Assembly: GCF_040958095.1 (NCBI RefSeq)
Contig: NC_091216.1
Coordinates: 2,835,882-2,899,881 of the forward strand
DNA length: 64,000 nt
Direction of reading: 5' to 3'
DNA from: Procambarus clarkii
Lineage: Eukaryota > Arthropoda > Malacostraca > Decapoda > Cambaridae
The notes under the pieces were generated by a model. The model ran no database searches and had not been told where the DNA came from. It saw only the letters and a list, made by a program, of their open reading frames with translations. Made by a program: the position numbers and the translations under genes. Positions 35,750 through 46,888 of the stretch are shown one piece after another. How positions within the stretch are numbered: position 1 is the first letter of the stretch; the number at the start of each line of letters is the position of its first letter.

Positions 35750-37072
35750 TTACGGCACCTGATACAGTGTGTTTACAGCACCTGATACAGGGTGTTTACT
35801 GCACCTGATACAAGGTGTTTACTGCACCTGATACAGGGTGTTTACTGCACCTGATACAGGGTGTTTACTGCACCTGATACAAGGTGTTTACTGCACCTGA
35901 TACAGGGTGTTTACTGCACCTGATACAGGGTGTTTACAGCACCTGATACAGGGTGTTTACTGCACCTGATACAAGGTGTTTACTGCACCTGATACAGGGT
36001 GTTTACTGCACCTGATACAGGGTGTTTACAGCACCTGATACAGGGTGTTTACTGCACCTGATACAGGGTGTTTACAGCACCTGATACAGGGTGTTTACTG
36101 CACCTGATACAGGGTGTTTACAGCACCTGATACAGGGTGTTTACTGCACCTGATACAGGGTGTTTACAGCACCTGATACAGGGTGTTTACAGCACCTGAT
36201 ACAGGGTGTTTACTGCACCTGATACAAGGTGTTTACTGCACCTGATACAGGGTGTTTACTGCACCTGATACAGGGTGTTTACAGCACCTGATACAGGGTG
36301 TTTACTGCACCTGATACAGGGTGTTTACTGCACCTGATACAGGGTGTTTACAGCACCTGATACAGGGTGTTTACTGCACCTGATACAGGGTGTTTACAGC
36401 ACCTGATACAGGGTGTTTACAGCACCTGATACAGGGTGTTTACTGCACCTGATACAGGGTGTTTTCAGCACCTGATACAGGGTGTTTACAGCACCTGATA
36501 CAGGGTGTTTACTGCACCTGATACAGGGTGTTTACAGCACCTGATACACGGTGTTTACAGCACCTGATACAGGGAGTTTACTGCACCTGATACAAGGTGT
36601 TTACTGCACCTGATACAGGGTGTTTACTGCACCTGATACAGGGTGTTTACAGCACCTGATACAGGGTGTTTACTGCACCTGATACAGGGTGTTTACAGCA
36701 CCTGATACAGGGTGTTTACAGCACCTGATACAGGGTGTTTACTGCACCTGATACAAGGTGTTTACTGCACCTGATACAGGGTGTTTTCAGCACCTGATAC
36801 AGGGTGTTTACAGCACCTGATACAGGGTGTTTACTGCACCTGATACAGGGTGTTTACAGCACCTGATACAGGGTGTTTACTGCACCTGATACAGGGTGTT
36901 TACTGCACCTGATACAGGGTGTTTACTGCACGTAATACAGGGAGTTTACAGTACCTGATACAGGGTGTTTACTGCACCTGATACAGGGTGTTTACAGCAC
37001 CTGATACAGGGTGTTTACTGCACCTGATACAAGGTGTTTACAGCACCTGATACAGGGTGTTTACTGCACCTG
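35750..37072. repeat. 23-bp minisatellite, right arm, about 57 copies
   Basis: This is the reverse complement of the left-arm unit (GCACCTGATACAGGGTGTTT plus ACT/ACA). No coding meaning is supported. Confidence 0.95.
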
Positions 37073-37224
37073 ATCACTTTAATAATACATTTACATATGT
37101 ATTACATCTTTTCATCATCTTCGTTTAAGAATTCCGATATTGTAGTTTGTTTCTCAATAATAATAATAAAAATAATAATATTTATTATTATTATTGTAAT
37201 ACTCAGAGATATCGTGGAGTTCTC

Positions 37225-37320
37225 TTGAGCATGTGGTGGTACTGTTGACTAGAGCGCGCCTGGGAACACCCTGCGTATAGGTTCGAACCCTCATCACAGA
37301 TCCTGTGGATTTTCTAATTG
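37225..37320 (+). mobile_element. tRNA-derived SINE fragment (right arm)
   Basis: An A-box-like GTGGTACTGTTGACTAGAGC is followed by AGGTTCGAACCC (B box) near 37,280 and a CCTGTGGATTT tail. An AT-rich (AATAAT)n microsatellite lies on both sides (about 37,150-37,195 and 37,355-37,400). Confidence 0.6.
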
Positions 37321-37494
37321 ATATATCATGATAATGGGATTTCACTGTGTAGTAAAAATAATAATAATAAAAATAACAATAATAATAATAATAATTCCAA
37401 TAAAATAATATAAAAATAAATATTTATAACAAGAACTAAATTATAACAATGTGTAACACACACTTCAGGAATGTAGGATCATCAACCATCATGG

Positions 37495-37555
37495 TGTTTC
37501 AGTGTCAGACAAAAGTGTGTCGGGGGTTCGAATCCTATTGACTCCTACTGATTTT
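37495..37555 (+). mobile_element. tRNA-like SINE segment (right arm)
   Basis: A B-box-like GGGGTTCGAATCC lies near 37,528-37,540, preceded by TCATGGTGTTTCAGTGTCAG, which could be a decayed A-box region. This is the mirror copy of the segment at about 29,440. Confidence 0.45.
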
Positions 37556-37756
37556 CTCGGTGAAACATTGTTAATGTGACTTCATTGTACACTTGGAGCA
37601 TCATTATAATTAGTAACATCTAAAGTTACACACAATGACTGCAGCGATCATCCTCACAATATATGGCCTCATTATCTCATGCCATTATCCCGCCTGTGTC
37701 GTTAACGCCTCTCATTTATCACTCACAATGGTAGGCATTGTTAAAGTTGGCTTCCA

Positions 37757-38415
37757 GCAGGACCGTTGTTTCCAGGGATGTGGTCAACGAGCCAACTATG
37801 GTTCCAGCAGGTGCTGTGTTTCCAGGGATGTGGTCAACGAGCCAACTATGGTTCCAGCAGGTGCTGTGTTTCCAGGGATGTGGTCAACGAGCCAACTATG
37901 GTTCCAGCAGGTGCTGTGTTTCCAGGGATGTGGTCAACGAGCCAACTATGGTTCCAGCAGGTGCTGTGTTTCCAGGGATGTGGTCAACGAGTCAACTATG
38001 GTGCCAGCAGGTGCTGTGTTTCCAGGGATGTGGTCAACGAGCCAACTATGGTGCCAGCAGGTGCTGTGTTTCCAGGGATGTGGTCAACGAGCCAACTATG
38101 GTGCCAGCAGGTGCTGTGTTTCCAGGGATGTGGTCAACGAGCCAACTATGGTGCCAGCAGGTGCTGTGTTTCCAGGGATGTGGTCAACGAGCCAACTATG
38201 GTGCCAGCAGGTGCTGTGTTTCCAGGGATGTGGTCAACGAGCCAACTATGGTGCCAGCAGGTGCTGTGTTTCCAGGGATGTGGTCAACGAGCCAACTATG
38301 GTGCCAGCAGGTGCTGTGTTTCCAGGGATGTGGTCAACGAGCCAACTATGGTGCCAGCAGGTGCTGTGTTTCCAGGGATGTGGTCAACGAGCCAACTATG
38401 GTGCCAGCAGGACCG
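37757..38415. repeat. 50-bp minisatellite, right arm, 13 copies
   Basis: This is the reverse complement of the left-arm unit. AGCCAACTATGG recurs every 50 bases from about 37,790 to 38,390, with one AGTCAACTATGG variant. The first four units carry GTTCC where later ones carry GTGCC, a block-wise variant pattern. The overlapping 228-277-residue frames are repeat artefacts. Confidence 0.95.
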
Positions 38416-38582
38416 TTGGTTACAAAAGGTCTACACAAACTTTATTTCATAAACTGTTCCAATAATATACAATACTTGCTACAGTCTCACCGCGAGCGCG
38501 CGCGCGAACACACACACACTCAGTGTGCTACTCAGTGCTGTGTGCTGTATCTACTCAGTAACCAGACCTAGAGGGTCTGGTA

Positions 38583-38876
38583 GGTGAGTGAAAAGCGGGC
38601 GGGGCTCGTAATCCTGTGGCCCGGATTCGATTCCCGGACTAGGCAGAGACAAATGGGCAGAGTTTCTTTCGCCCTTATGCCTCTGTTACCTAGCAGTAAA
38701 TATGTACCTGTCAGTTAGACAGCTGTTACGGACTGCTTCCTGGGTGTGTGTGTTACTCGAAATTAGTTAGTAGTTAGTAACAGTTGAGAGGCGGGCCGAT
38801 AGAGCAGAGCTCAACCCCCGCCAGCACAACTAAGTGAATACAATTAGGTGAATACACGCACACACACACACACACA
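38583..38876 (+). mobile_element. tRNA-derived SINE with conserved core and a LINE-A-like 3' tail
   Basis: The tRNA-like head has a B box (CCCGGATTCGATTCCCGG, about 38,619-38,636). A core follows (GGGCAGAGTTTCTTTCGCCC ... CCTCTGTTACCTAGCAGTAA, about 38,655-38,700). Its 3' end (about 38,784-38,866) matches the 3' end of LINE family A: GAGAGGCGGG, then GAGCTCAACCCCCGC, then AACTA-GTGA-TAC repeated, then (AC)n. LINE C begins directly after the (AC)n. Confidence 0.75.
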
Positions 38877-41015
38877 TAAGGGACTACCTGGGAGAAGTGC
38901 AGTGGGAGGAAGAACTTAAGAGGAAAAACAGTGCAAGGTATGATGAACCAAGTCATATGGAAATGCAACGAGGCTGAAGAAAGATTTATTCCAACAATAA
39001 AGGAAAAAAGCAGGAGGGAATATAATAACCCATGGTTTAATAGACAGTGTCAGGAAGCAAAGGTGAGAAGCAGGAGGGAGTGGAGGAAGTACAGAAGACA
39101 AAGGACAGAGGACAACAGGATTAGATGTAACAGAGCTAGGAATGATTACATTAACATAAGACGAGTGTCGGAAAGAAATTATGAGAATGATATTGCAGTC
39201 AAAGCGAAAAAGCAACCAAAATTACTACATAGCCATATAAGAAGGAAGATGTCGGTAAATGACCAAGTGACAAGACTGAGGAAAACAGAAGGGGCATATA
39301 CAGAAAGCGACAAGGAAATCTGCGAGGTACTGAATGCAAGTTTCCATGGAGTGTTCACAACCGAGCCTGATCAGCTCCCATTGTTAGAAGCGATTACCCT
39401 AGATGAAAGACTATCAGATATAGAGGTGACAGCAGAGGAGGTAATGAAACAGTTGACAACACTGGATGCAAATAAAGCTGTTGGACCAGACAAAGTATCA
39501 CCGTGGATACTTAAAGACGCAGCGCAGGCTCTCAGCGTGCCTCTGGCAATGATCTTTAATGAGTCACTTATGTCGGGAGAATTGCCCAGTTGCTGGAAGG
39601 AGGCAAATGTCGTACCGATTTTCAAGAAAGGTGATAGGGAGAAGGCACTTAACTACAGCCCCGTATCACTGACAAGCATCCCCTGCAAAATACTTGAAAG
39701 AATAATTAGGCTAAGACTTGTTGAGCACCTGGAGAGCATTGGGTTTGTAAACAAGCACCAACATGGGTTCTGGACAGGGAAATCATGCCTAACAAACCTT
39801 TTAGAATTCTATGATAAAGTAACAAGGATAAGGCAGGACAGAGAAGGCTGGGCAGACTGCATATTTCTTGACTGCCAAAAGGCCTTTGATACAGTACCGC
39901 ATATGAGACTGCTATACAAACTTGAGAGGCAGGCAGGAGTAAGCGGAAAGGCCCTAGTATGGGTGAAGAACTACCTAACAGGAAGGAGCTACAAGGTAAT
40001 GGCAAGGGGCGAGAAGTTCCTCAAGGATCGGTGCTGGGACCAATCCTCTTTCTATTAACGTAAATGATATGTTTACAGGAGTGGAATCATACATGTCAAT
40101 GTTTGCGGATGACGCAAAATTAATGAGAAGAGTTGTGACAGACGAGGATTGTAGGATCCTCCAAGAGGACTTAAACAGGTTGCAGAGATGGTCAGGGAAA
40201 TGGCTACTGGAGTTTAACACCAGTAAATGTAAAGTTATGGAAATGGGATCAGGTGATAGGAGACCAAAAGGACAGTACACAATGAAGGGGAACAGCCTAC
40301 CTGTAACGATTCGAGAAAGAGATCTGGGAGTGGATGTGACACCTAATCTAACTCCTGAGGCACATATAAATAGGATAACGACAGCAGCGTACTCTACACT
40401 GGCGAAAATTAGAACTTCAGTCAGAAACCTAAATGAGGAGGCTTTTAGGGCGCTTTACACTGCCTACGTGAGACCCGTCTTAGAGTATGCCGCGCCATCA
40501 TGAAGCCCCCACCTGAAGAAACACATAAAGAAGCTGGAGAAGGTTCAGAGGTTTGCGACGAGGCTTGTCCCAGAGATACGAGGGATGGGATATGAAGAGC
40601 GTCTGCAGGAACTGAATCTTACGACACTAGAGAAAAGAAGGGAGAGAGGAGATATGATAGGGACATATAAAATACTCAGAGGAATTGACAAAGTGGAAAT
40701 AGATGAAATGTTCACACGTAATAATAATGGAACGAGGGGACATGGGTGGAAACTGGAAACTCAGATGAGTCACAGAGATGTTAGGAAGTTTTCTTTTAGC
40801 GTGAGAGTAGTGGAAAAATGGAATGCACTTGGGGAACAGGTTGTGGAAGCAAATATTATTCATACTTTTAAAACTAGGTATGATAGGGAAATGGGACAGG
40901 AGTCATTGCTGTAAACAACCGATAGCTGGAAAGGCGGGATCCAAGAGTCAATGCTCGATCCTTGCAAGCACAAATAGATGAGTACAAATAGGTGAGTACA
41001 ATGTCCCACAAAATA
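38877..41015 (+). mobile_element. LINE family C (CR1/L2-like), 5'-truncated
   Basis: Element sequence starts immediately after the SINE's (AC)n tail and runs through most of RT to a 3' end with ATGAGTACAAATAGGTGAGT near 41,000. That is a diverged version of the tandem short repeats at the LINE-A 3' end. No target duplication could be defined because the insertion site is itself a microsatellite. Confidence 0.8.
38931..40914 (+). pseudogene. LINE-C reverse transcriptase, two disruptions
   Basis: The first 375 codons (38,931-40,058) hold the endonuclease-RT linker and RT fingers/palm: K-A-V-G-P-D-K, N-Y-S-P-V-S-L-T, Q-H-G-F-W-T-G-K-S-C, D-C-Q-K-A-F-D-T-V-P-H. A frameshift near 40,010 breaks the usual G-V-P-Q-G-S region. 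The next frame (40,069-40,503) carries M-F-A-D-D-A-K-L-M and the thumb region and ends at a TGA where relatives have Trp (A-P-S-stop for A-P-A-W). The rest (40,585-40,914) completes the C-terminal domain (E-E-R-L-Q-E-L-N, R-R-E-R-G-D-M-I). It is less decayed than LINE-A copy 1. Confidence 0.8.
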
Positions 41016-41079
41016 ATTAAATCAAACTTATCAATGCAATCGAAAACATTGAAATGGAATTGAAACATTTAATATAGCA

Positions 41080-41625
41080 TGTGTTGCTCTTACGAGCAAC
41101 AGATGGCACTGATTTTTAACGTATGAATTCTCCTGTCACAGGGGTGGCATCTATATAGTAGGTATATAAAAAGACGCGCCTATTCGAATGCAACGTTGTG
41201 TCAAAATTTCAAAGCAATTGGTGAAGAACTTTTGGAGATTACAGAGTGTGTTGCTCTTACGTCCAACAGATGGCGTTGTTTAAAAAAAAAGCATGACTTT
41301 TCCTGTCACAGGGGTGGCATCTATATAGTAGGTATATAAAAACACGCGCCTGTTCGAATGTAATGTTGTGTCAAAATTTCAAAACAATCGGTAAAGAAGT
41401 TTCGAAGACTTCACTCACATGAAAAAACATGAAAATCACAGTTTAAAAAAAAAAATAGTTTTTTCCCGTCACATACATGACATCTATATAGCATGTATAT
41501 AAAAACCTGCTCGGAAGCGAATGGAACGTTGTATTAAAATTTCAAAGCAATCGGTGAAGAACTTTCGGAGATTAGCGATTTTGAACAAACGAACATTTCC
41601 ATTTTTATTTATATAGATGTACATT
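41080..41625. repeat. Dispersed element 3' end: three diverged tandem units of about 170 bp
   Basis: Each unit contains GTCACAGGGGTGGCATCTAT, ATATAGTAGGTATATAAAAA and AAAATTTCAAAGCAATCGGT. The last unit ends GAACAAACGAACATTTCC then TTTTTATTTATATAGATGTA, which looks like the 3' terminus of a widespread retroelement. The family was not identified. Confidence 0.55.
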
Positions 41626-42215
41626 ACACTGCAGGTTTCACTTTCACACAGGACACTACAAAAGAACTAATGCGATCCTCAGTTCAGTCCACTTCTATCT
41701 TCTTTGGTATAACATTCAAGGTACTTTTCCTGAGTCTTTCCCCCTATGGTGCTCACGCTGACGAGTCCACCTTTCTCAGTAAATCATGGGCCAGTCCTCC
41801 ACAGTATCGTCACAGTGTCACAACACCACTTACACTCTCCTGCAACACTGACTGACTTCCCTTAAGGGCTTCACCTATAACAAGGCTTAACTTAGTGGAC
41901 AGACATACGTTAAAGATATCTAGCAACACATCTGGGTCATTCCAAGATACGTCGGTCCAATCATCAATACTTCACTGGTTATCTCAGATAATTCCGTCTC
42001 CACTGACTCCACTGACTTTTGCGTTCAGGATTACTCTGAGTAAACTGACTCTTGCCGACCAAGGGGACACCCATATAAGAAGCAAAAATAATATAGTAGA
42101 TGGAAATTACACAGAAGTCAGTAAGATAAACCGGGAACATAAAATGGGGTCTGATGCGCTCTACAGATGACTATGACATCGTCACAGTACACTTTTCAAC
42201 TGGAGGCTACCCGGA
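41626..42215. other. Unique-looking sequence, no gene supported
   Basis: Two open frames (41,670-41,855 and 41,895-42,170) have no recognisable domain and no obvious coding bias. They are not called. Confidence 0.4.
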
Positions 42216-45200
42216 GCCAGTACCAACACACGCCCAGTGTGGTAAATGCTCCACACTCGCCCAGTGAGGTACGTGTTCCACACACACCCAGTGAGGTAGG
42301 TGTTCCACACACGCCCAGTGAGGCAGGTGTTCCACACACACCCAGTGAGGTAGGTGTTCCACACACACCCAGTGAGGTAGGTGTACCACACACACCCAGT
42401 GAGGTAGGTGTTCCACACACACCCAGTGAGGTACGTGTTCCACACACACCCAGTGAGGCAGGTGTTCCACACACACCCAGTGAGGCAGGTGTTCCACACA
42501 CACCCAGTGAGGCAGGTGTTCCACACACACCCAGTGAGTTTGGTGTACCACACACACCCAGTGAGGTAGGTGTTCCACACACACCCAGTGAGGTACGTGT
42601 TCCACACACACCCAGTGAGGCAGGTGTTCCACACACACCCAGTGAGGCAGGTGTTCCACACACACCCAGTGAGGCAGGTGTTCCACACACACCCAGTGAG
42701 TTTGGTGTACCACACACACCCAGTGAGGTAGGTGTTCCACACACACCCAGTGAGTTTGGTGTACCACACACACCCAGTGAGGTAGGTGTTCCACACACAC
42801 CCAGTGAGGTAGGTGTTCCACACACACCCAGTGAGGTAGGTGTTCCACACACACCCAGTGAGGTAGGTGTACCACACACACCCAGTGAGGTAGGTGTTCC
42901 ACACACACCCAGTGAGGCAGGTGTTCCACACACACCCAGTGAGGCAGGTGTTCCACACTCGCCCAGTGAGGTAGGTGTTCCACACACACCCAGTGAGGTA
43001 AGTGTTCCACACACACCCAGTGAGGCAGGTGTTCCACACTCGCCCAGTGAGGTAGGTGTTCCACACACACCCAGTGAGGTAGGTGTCCACACACACCCAG
43101 TGAGGTAGGTGTTCCACACACACCCAGTGAGGTAGGTGTACCACACACGCCCAGTGAGGTAGGTGTTCCACACACACCCAGTGAGGTAGGTGTCCACACA
43201 CACCCAGTGAGGTAGGTGTTCCACACACACCCAGTGAGTTTGGTGATCCACAGACACACCCAGTGAGGTAGGTGTCCACACACACCCAGTGAGGTAGGTG
43301 TTCCACACACACCCAGTGAGTTTGGTGATCCACAGACACACCCAGTGACGTAGGTGTTCCACATACACCCAGTGAGGTAGGTGTTCCACATACGTCCAGT
43401 GAGGTAGGTGTTCCACACACACCCAGTGAGGTAGGTGTTCCACACACGTCCAGTGAGGTAGGTGTTCCACACACACCCAGTGAGGTAGGTGTTCCACACA
43501 CGTCCAGTGAGGTAGGTGTTCCACACACACCCAGTGAGGTAGGTGTTCCACACACGCCCAGTGAGGTAGGTGTTCCACACACGCCCAGTGAGGTAGGTGT
43601 TCCACACACACCCAGTGAGGTAGGTGTCCACACACACCCAGTGAGGTAGGTGTTCCACACACACCCAGTGAGGTAGGTGTTCCACACACGTCCAGTGAGG
43701 TAGGTGTTCCACACACGCCCAGTGAGGTAGGTGTTCCACACACACCCAGTGAGGTAGGTGTTCCACACACGCCCAGTGAGGTAGGTGTTCCACACTCGCG
43801 CAGTGAGGTAGGTGTTCCACACACACACCCAGTGAGGCAGGTGTTCCACACTCGCCCAGTGAGGTAGGTGTTCCACACACACCCAGTGAGGTTGGTGTAC
43901 CACACACGCCCAGTGAGGTAGGTGTTCCACACACACACCCAGTGAGGTAGGTGTTCCACACTCGCCCAGTGAGGTAGGTGTTTCACACACACACCCAGTG
44001 AGGTAGGTGTTCCACACTCGCCCAGTGAGGTAGGTGTTCCACACACACCCAGTGAGGTAGGTGTACCACACACACCCAGTGAGGTAGGTGTTCCACACAC
44101 ACCCAGTGAGGTACGTGTTCCACACACACCCAGTGAGGCAGGTGTTCCACACACACCCAGTGAGGCAGGTGTTCCACACACACCCAGTGAGGCAGGTGTT
44201 CCACACACACCCAGTGAGTTTGGTGTACCACACACACCCAGTGAGGTAGGTGTTCCACACACACCCAGTGAGGTACGTGTTCCACACACACCCAGTGAGG
44301 CAGGTGTTCCACACACACCCAGTGAGGCAGGTGTTCCACACACACCCAGTGAGGCAGGTGTTCCACACACACCCAGTGAGTTTGGTGTACCACACACACC
44401 CAGTGAGGTAGGTGTTCCACACACACCCAGTGAGTTTGGTGTACCACACACACCCAGTGAGGTAGGTGTTCCACACACACCCAGTGAGGTAGGTGTTCCA
44501 CACACACCCAGTGAGGTAGGTGTTCCACACACACCCAGTGAGGTAGGTGTACCACACACACCCAGTGAGGTAGGTGTTCCACACACACCCAGTGAGGCAG
44601 GTGTTCCACACACACCCAGTGAGGCAGGTGTTCCACACTCGCCCAGTGAGGTAGGTGTTCCACACACACCCAGTGAGGTAAGTGTTCCACACACACCCAG
44701 TGAGGCAGGTGTTCCACACTCGCCCAGTGAGGTAGGTGTTCCACACACACCCAGTGAGGTAGGTGTCCACACACACCCAGTGAGGTAGGTGTTCCACACA
44801 CACCCAGTGAGGTAGGTGTACCACACACGCCCAGTGAGGTAGGTGTTCCACACACACCCAGTGAGGTAGGTGTCCACACACACCCAGTGAGGTAGGTGTT
44901 CCACACACACCCAGTGAGTTTGGTGATCCACAGACACACCCAGTGAGGTAGGTGTCCACACACACCCAGTGAGGTAGGTGTTCCACACACACCCAGTGAG
45001 TTTGGTGATCCACAGACACACCCAGTGACGTAGGTGTTCCACATACACCCAGTGAGGTAGGTGTTCCACATACGTCCAGTGAGGTAGGTGTTCCACACAC
45101 ACCCAGTGAGGTAGGTGTTCCACACACGTCCAGTGAGGTAGGTGTTCCACACACACCCAGTGAGGTAGGTGTTCCACACACGTCCAGTGAGGTAGGTGTT

Positions 45201-46110
45201 CCACACACACCCAGTGAGGTAGGTGTTCCACACACGCCCAGTGAGGTAGGTGTTCCACACACGCCCAGTGAGGTAGGTGTTCCACACACACCCAGTGAGG
45301 TAGGTGTCCACACACACCCAGTGAGGTAGGTGTTCCACACACACCCAGTGAGGTAGGTGTTCCACACACGTCCAGTGAGGTAGGTGTTCCACACACGCCC
45401 AGTGAGGTAGGTGTTCCACACACACCCAGTGAGGTAGGTGTTCCACACACGCCCAGTGAGGTAGGTGTTCCACACTCGCGCAGTGAGGTAGGTGTTCCAC
45501 ACACACACCCAGTGAGGCAGGTGTTCCACACTCGCCCAGTGAGGTAGGTGTTCCACACACACCCAGTGAGGTTGGTGTACCACACACGCCCAGTGAGGTA
45601 GGTGTTCCACACACACACCCAGTGAGGTAGGTGTTCCACACTCGCCCAGTGAGGTAGGTGTTTCACACACACACCCAGTGAGGTAGGTGTTCCACACTCG
45701 CCCAGTGAGGTAGGTGTTCCACACACACCCAGTGAGGTAGGTGTTCCACACACGCCCAGTGAGGTAGGTGTTCCACACACACCCAGTGAGGCAGGTGTTC
45801 CACACTCGCCCAGTGAGGTAGGTGTTCCACACACACCTAGTGAGGTAGGTGTTCCACACTCGCCCAGTGAGGTAGGTGTTCCACACACACCCAGTGAGGT
45901 AGGTGTTCCACACACACCCAGTGAGGTAGGTGTTCCACACTCGCCCAGTGAGGTAGGTGTTCCACACTCGCCCAGTGATGTAGGTGTTCCATACACACCC
46001 AGTGAGGTAGGTGTTCCACACTCGCCCAGTGAGGTAGGTGTTCCACACTCGCCCAGTGAGGTAGGTGTTCCACACTCGCCCAGTGAGGTAGGTGTTCCAT
46101 ACACACCGTG
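42216..46110. repeat. 27-bp minisatellite (GTGTTCCACACACACCCAGT GAGGTAG), about 143 copies
   Basis: The unit equals nine codons, so long open frames exist on both strands: 313 residues of V-P-H-T-P-S-E-V-G on +, and two frames of about 1,300 residues on -. Units of 26, 29 or 30 bases shift the frames repeatedly, and all three - frames are open for more than 500 codons. That is expected from the repeat and argues against coding. Confidence 0.95.
42361..45720. repeat. Apparently perfect 1,680-bp tandem duplication within the 27-bp minisatellite
   Basis: 42,361-44,040 and 44,041-45,720 appear identical base for base wherever I compared them, including rare units (GTGATCCACAGACACACCCA twice, GTGACGTAGG, GTTTCACACA). 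The offset is 1,680. Confidence 0.85.
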
Positions 46111-46888
46111 GAGTGTTAGAGTACAGAATTAGAGTATTTAATTTTTTGTCTAGTTATTTATGGATGGTAGATTATTTTGTAATGGAAAACTTGCAGGTTC
46201 GTGCATGGTGGCTGTAAGGAGTTCACGTCACTTCGAGGACCAGGTGATTGATGGTTCTGCAGTTGGTTTGCGGGAGGATAAATCGACAGGGAAGAAATGT
46301 AATTCATTATAAGGAGGATTAATCCACAGTTGATCCACAGGGCTCGTTGGACATCTTAACTTGTATGAGGAGTTCATTGTATCATTATACTAGACGTAGT
46401 GAATGGAGATGCTGGTCTTTACTTGTTTGTATTGATTGATATGTTAAGCCTGTGTTTGATGATGACAGTAACCTGTGCCCGGTTAGACTGATGATGAAGA
46501 GAACGGTACAATAGAATTGCCCCAAAGTGAGGTAGAATTTGATGCACAGAGATTCTGTAGAAGAAGAATAGCAAATATTGAGGTAGTGATCTGTAACATG
46601 GACGTTATTATATATTCTGAAGTATTTGTTTGTGCATTGATTAATAAACAAAATTGAAGTATGCTCCTGATGAACAGTGATTATAACAAGTTTATTATAT
46701 TCATAACGAGTTCTGCATTGATACGATACTTATATGTACATGCCATACTATCCTAAGCTATTGAGTAACCAGCATGTGAAGAGACTGTAGCCAAGTTATG
46801 TGCAACAAGTTGGGGACCCCGCCCAAGGCACCATTTATTCTTGATAGTTTGGTGTGTGTGTAGTAAATGTTTGTCTGTTAGACAACTT
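46111..46888. other. Unique-looking AT-rich spacer between two minisatellites, no gene seen
   Basis: It contains AATAAA-like signals but no ORF with recognisable content. Confidence 0.4.

Larger units (their letters stand above)
33990..38510. repeat. Right arm of giant inverted repeat
   Basis: This is the mirror image of 28,650-33,359 and carries the same components in reverse order. The outermost shared sequence includes the alternating CG stretch (CGAGCGCGCGCG, about 38,491-38,505) next to a short (AC)n tract, matching the GC/GT tract on the left. Arm lengths differ because the two minisatellites differ in copy number. Confidence 0.9.

Noticed and set aside
37635-38571. Cys-rich 276-residue protein with an N-terminal hydrophobic segment
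   Set aside because: The body is 13 copies of a 50-bp minisatellite read in three frames; the mirror array in the left arm behaves the same way. No independent domain is present.
38583-38660. A functional tRNA gene
   Set aside because: A B box is present, but the sequence continues into a SINE core and LINE-like tail and no complete cloverleaf could be drawn by eye. The same applies to the other tRNA-like segments at about 29,690, 37,270, 48,640 and 58,760.
42182-46104. Two - strand ORFs of about 1,300 residues
   Set aside because: They are translations of a stop-free 27-bp repeat in different frames. All frames are open on that strand and no non-repeat domain is attached.
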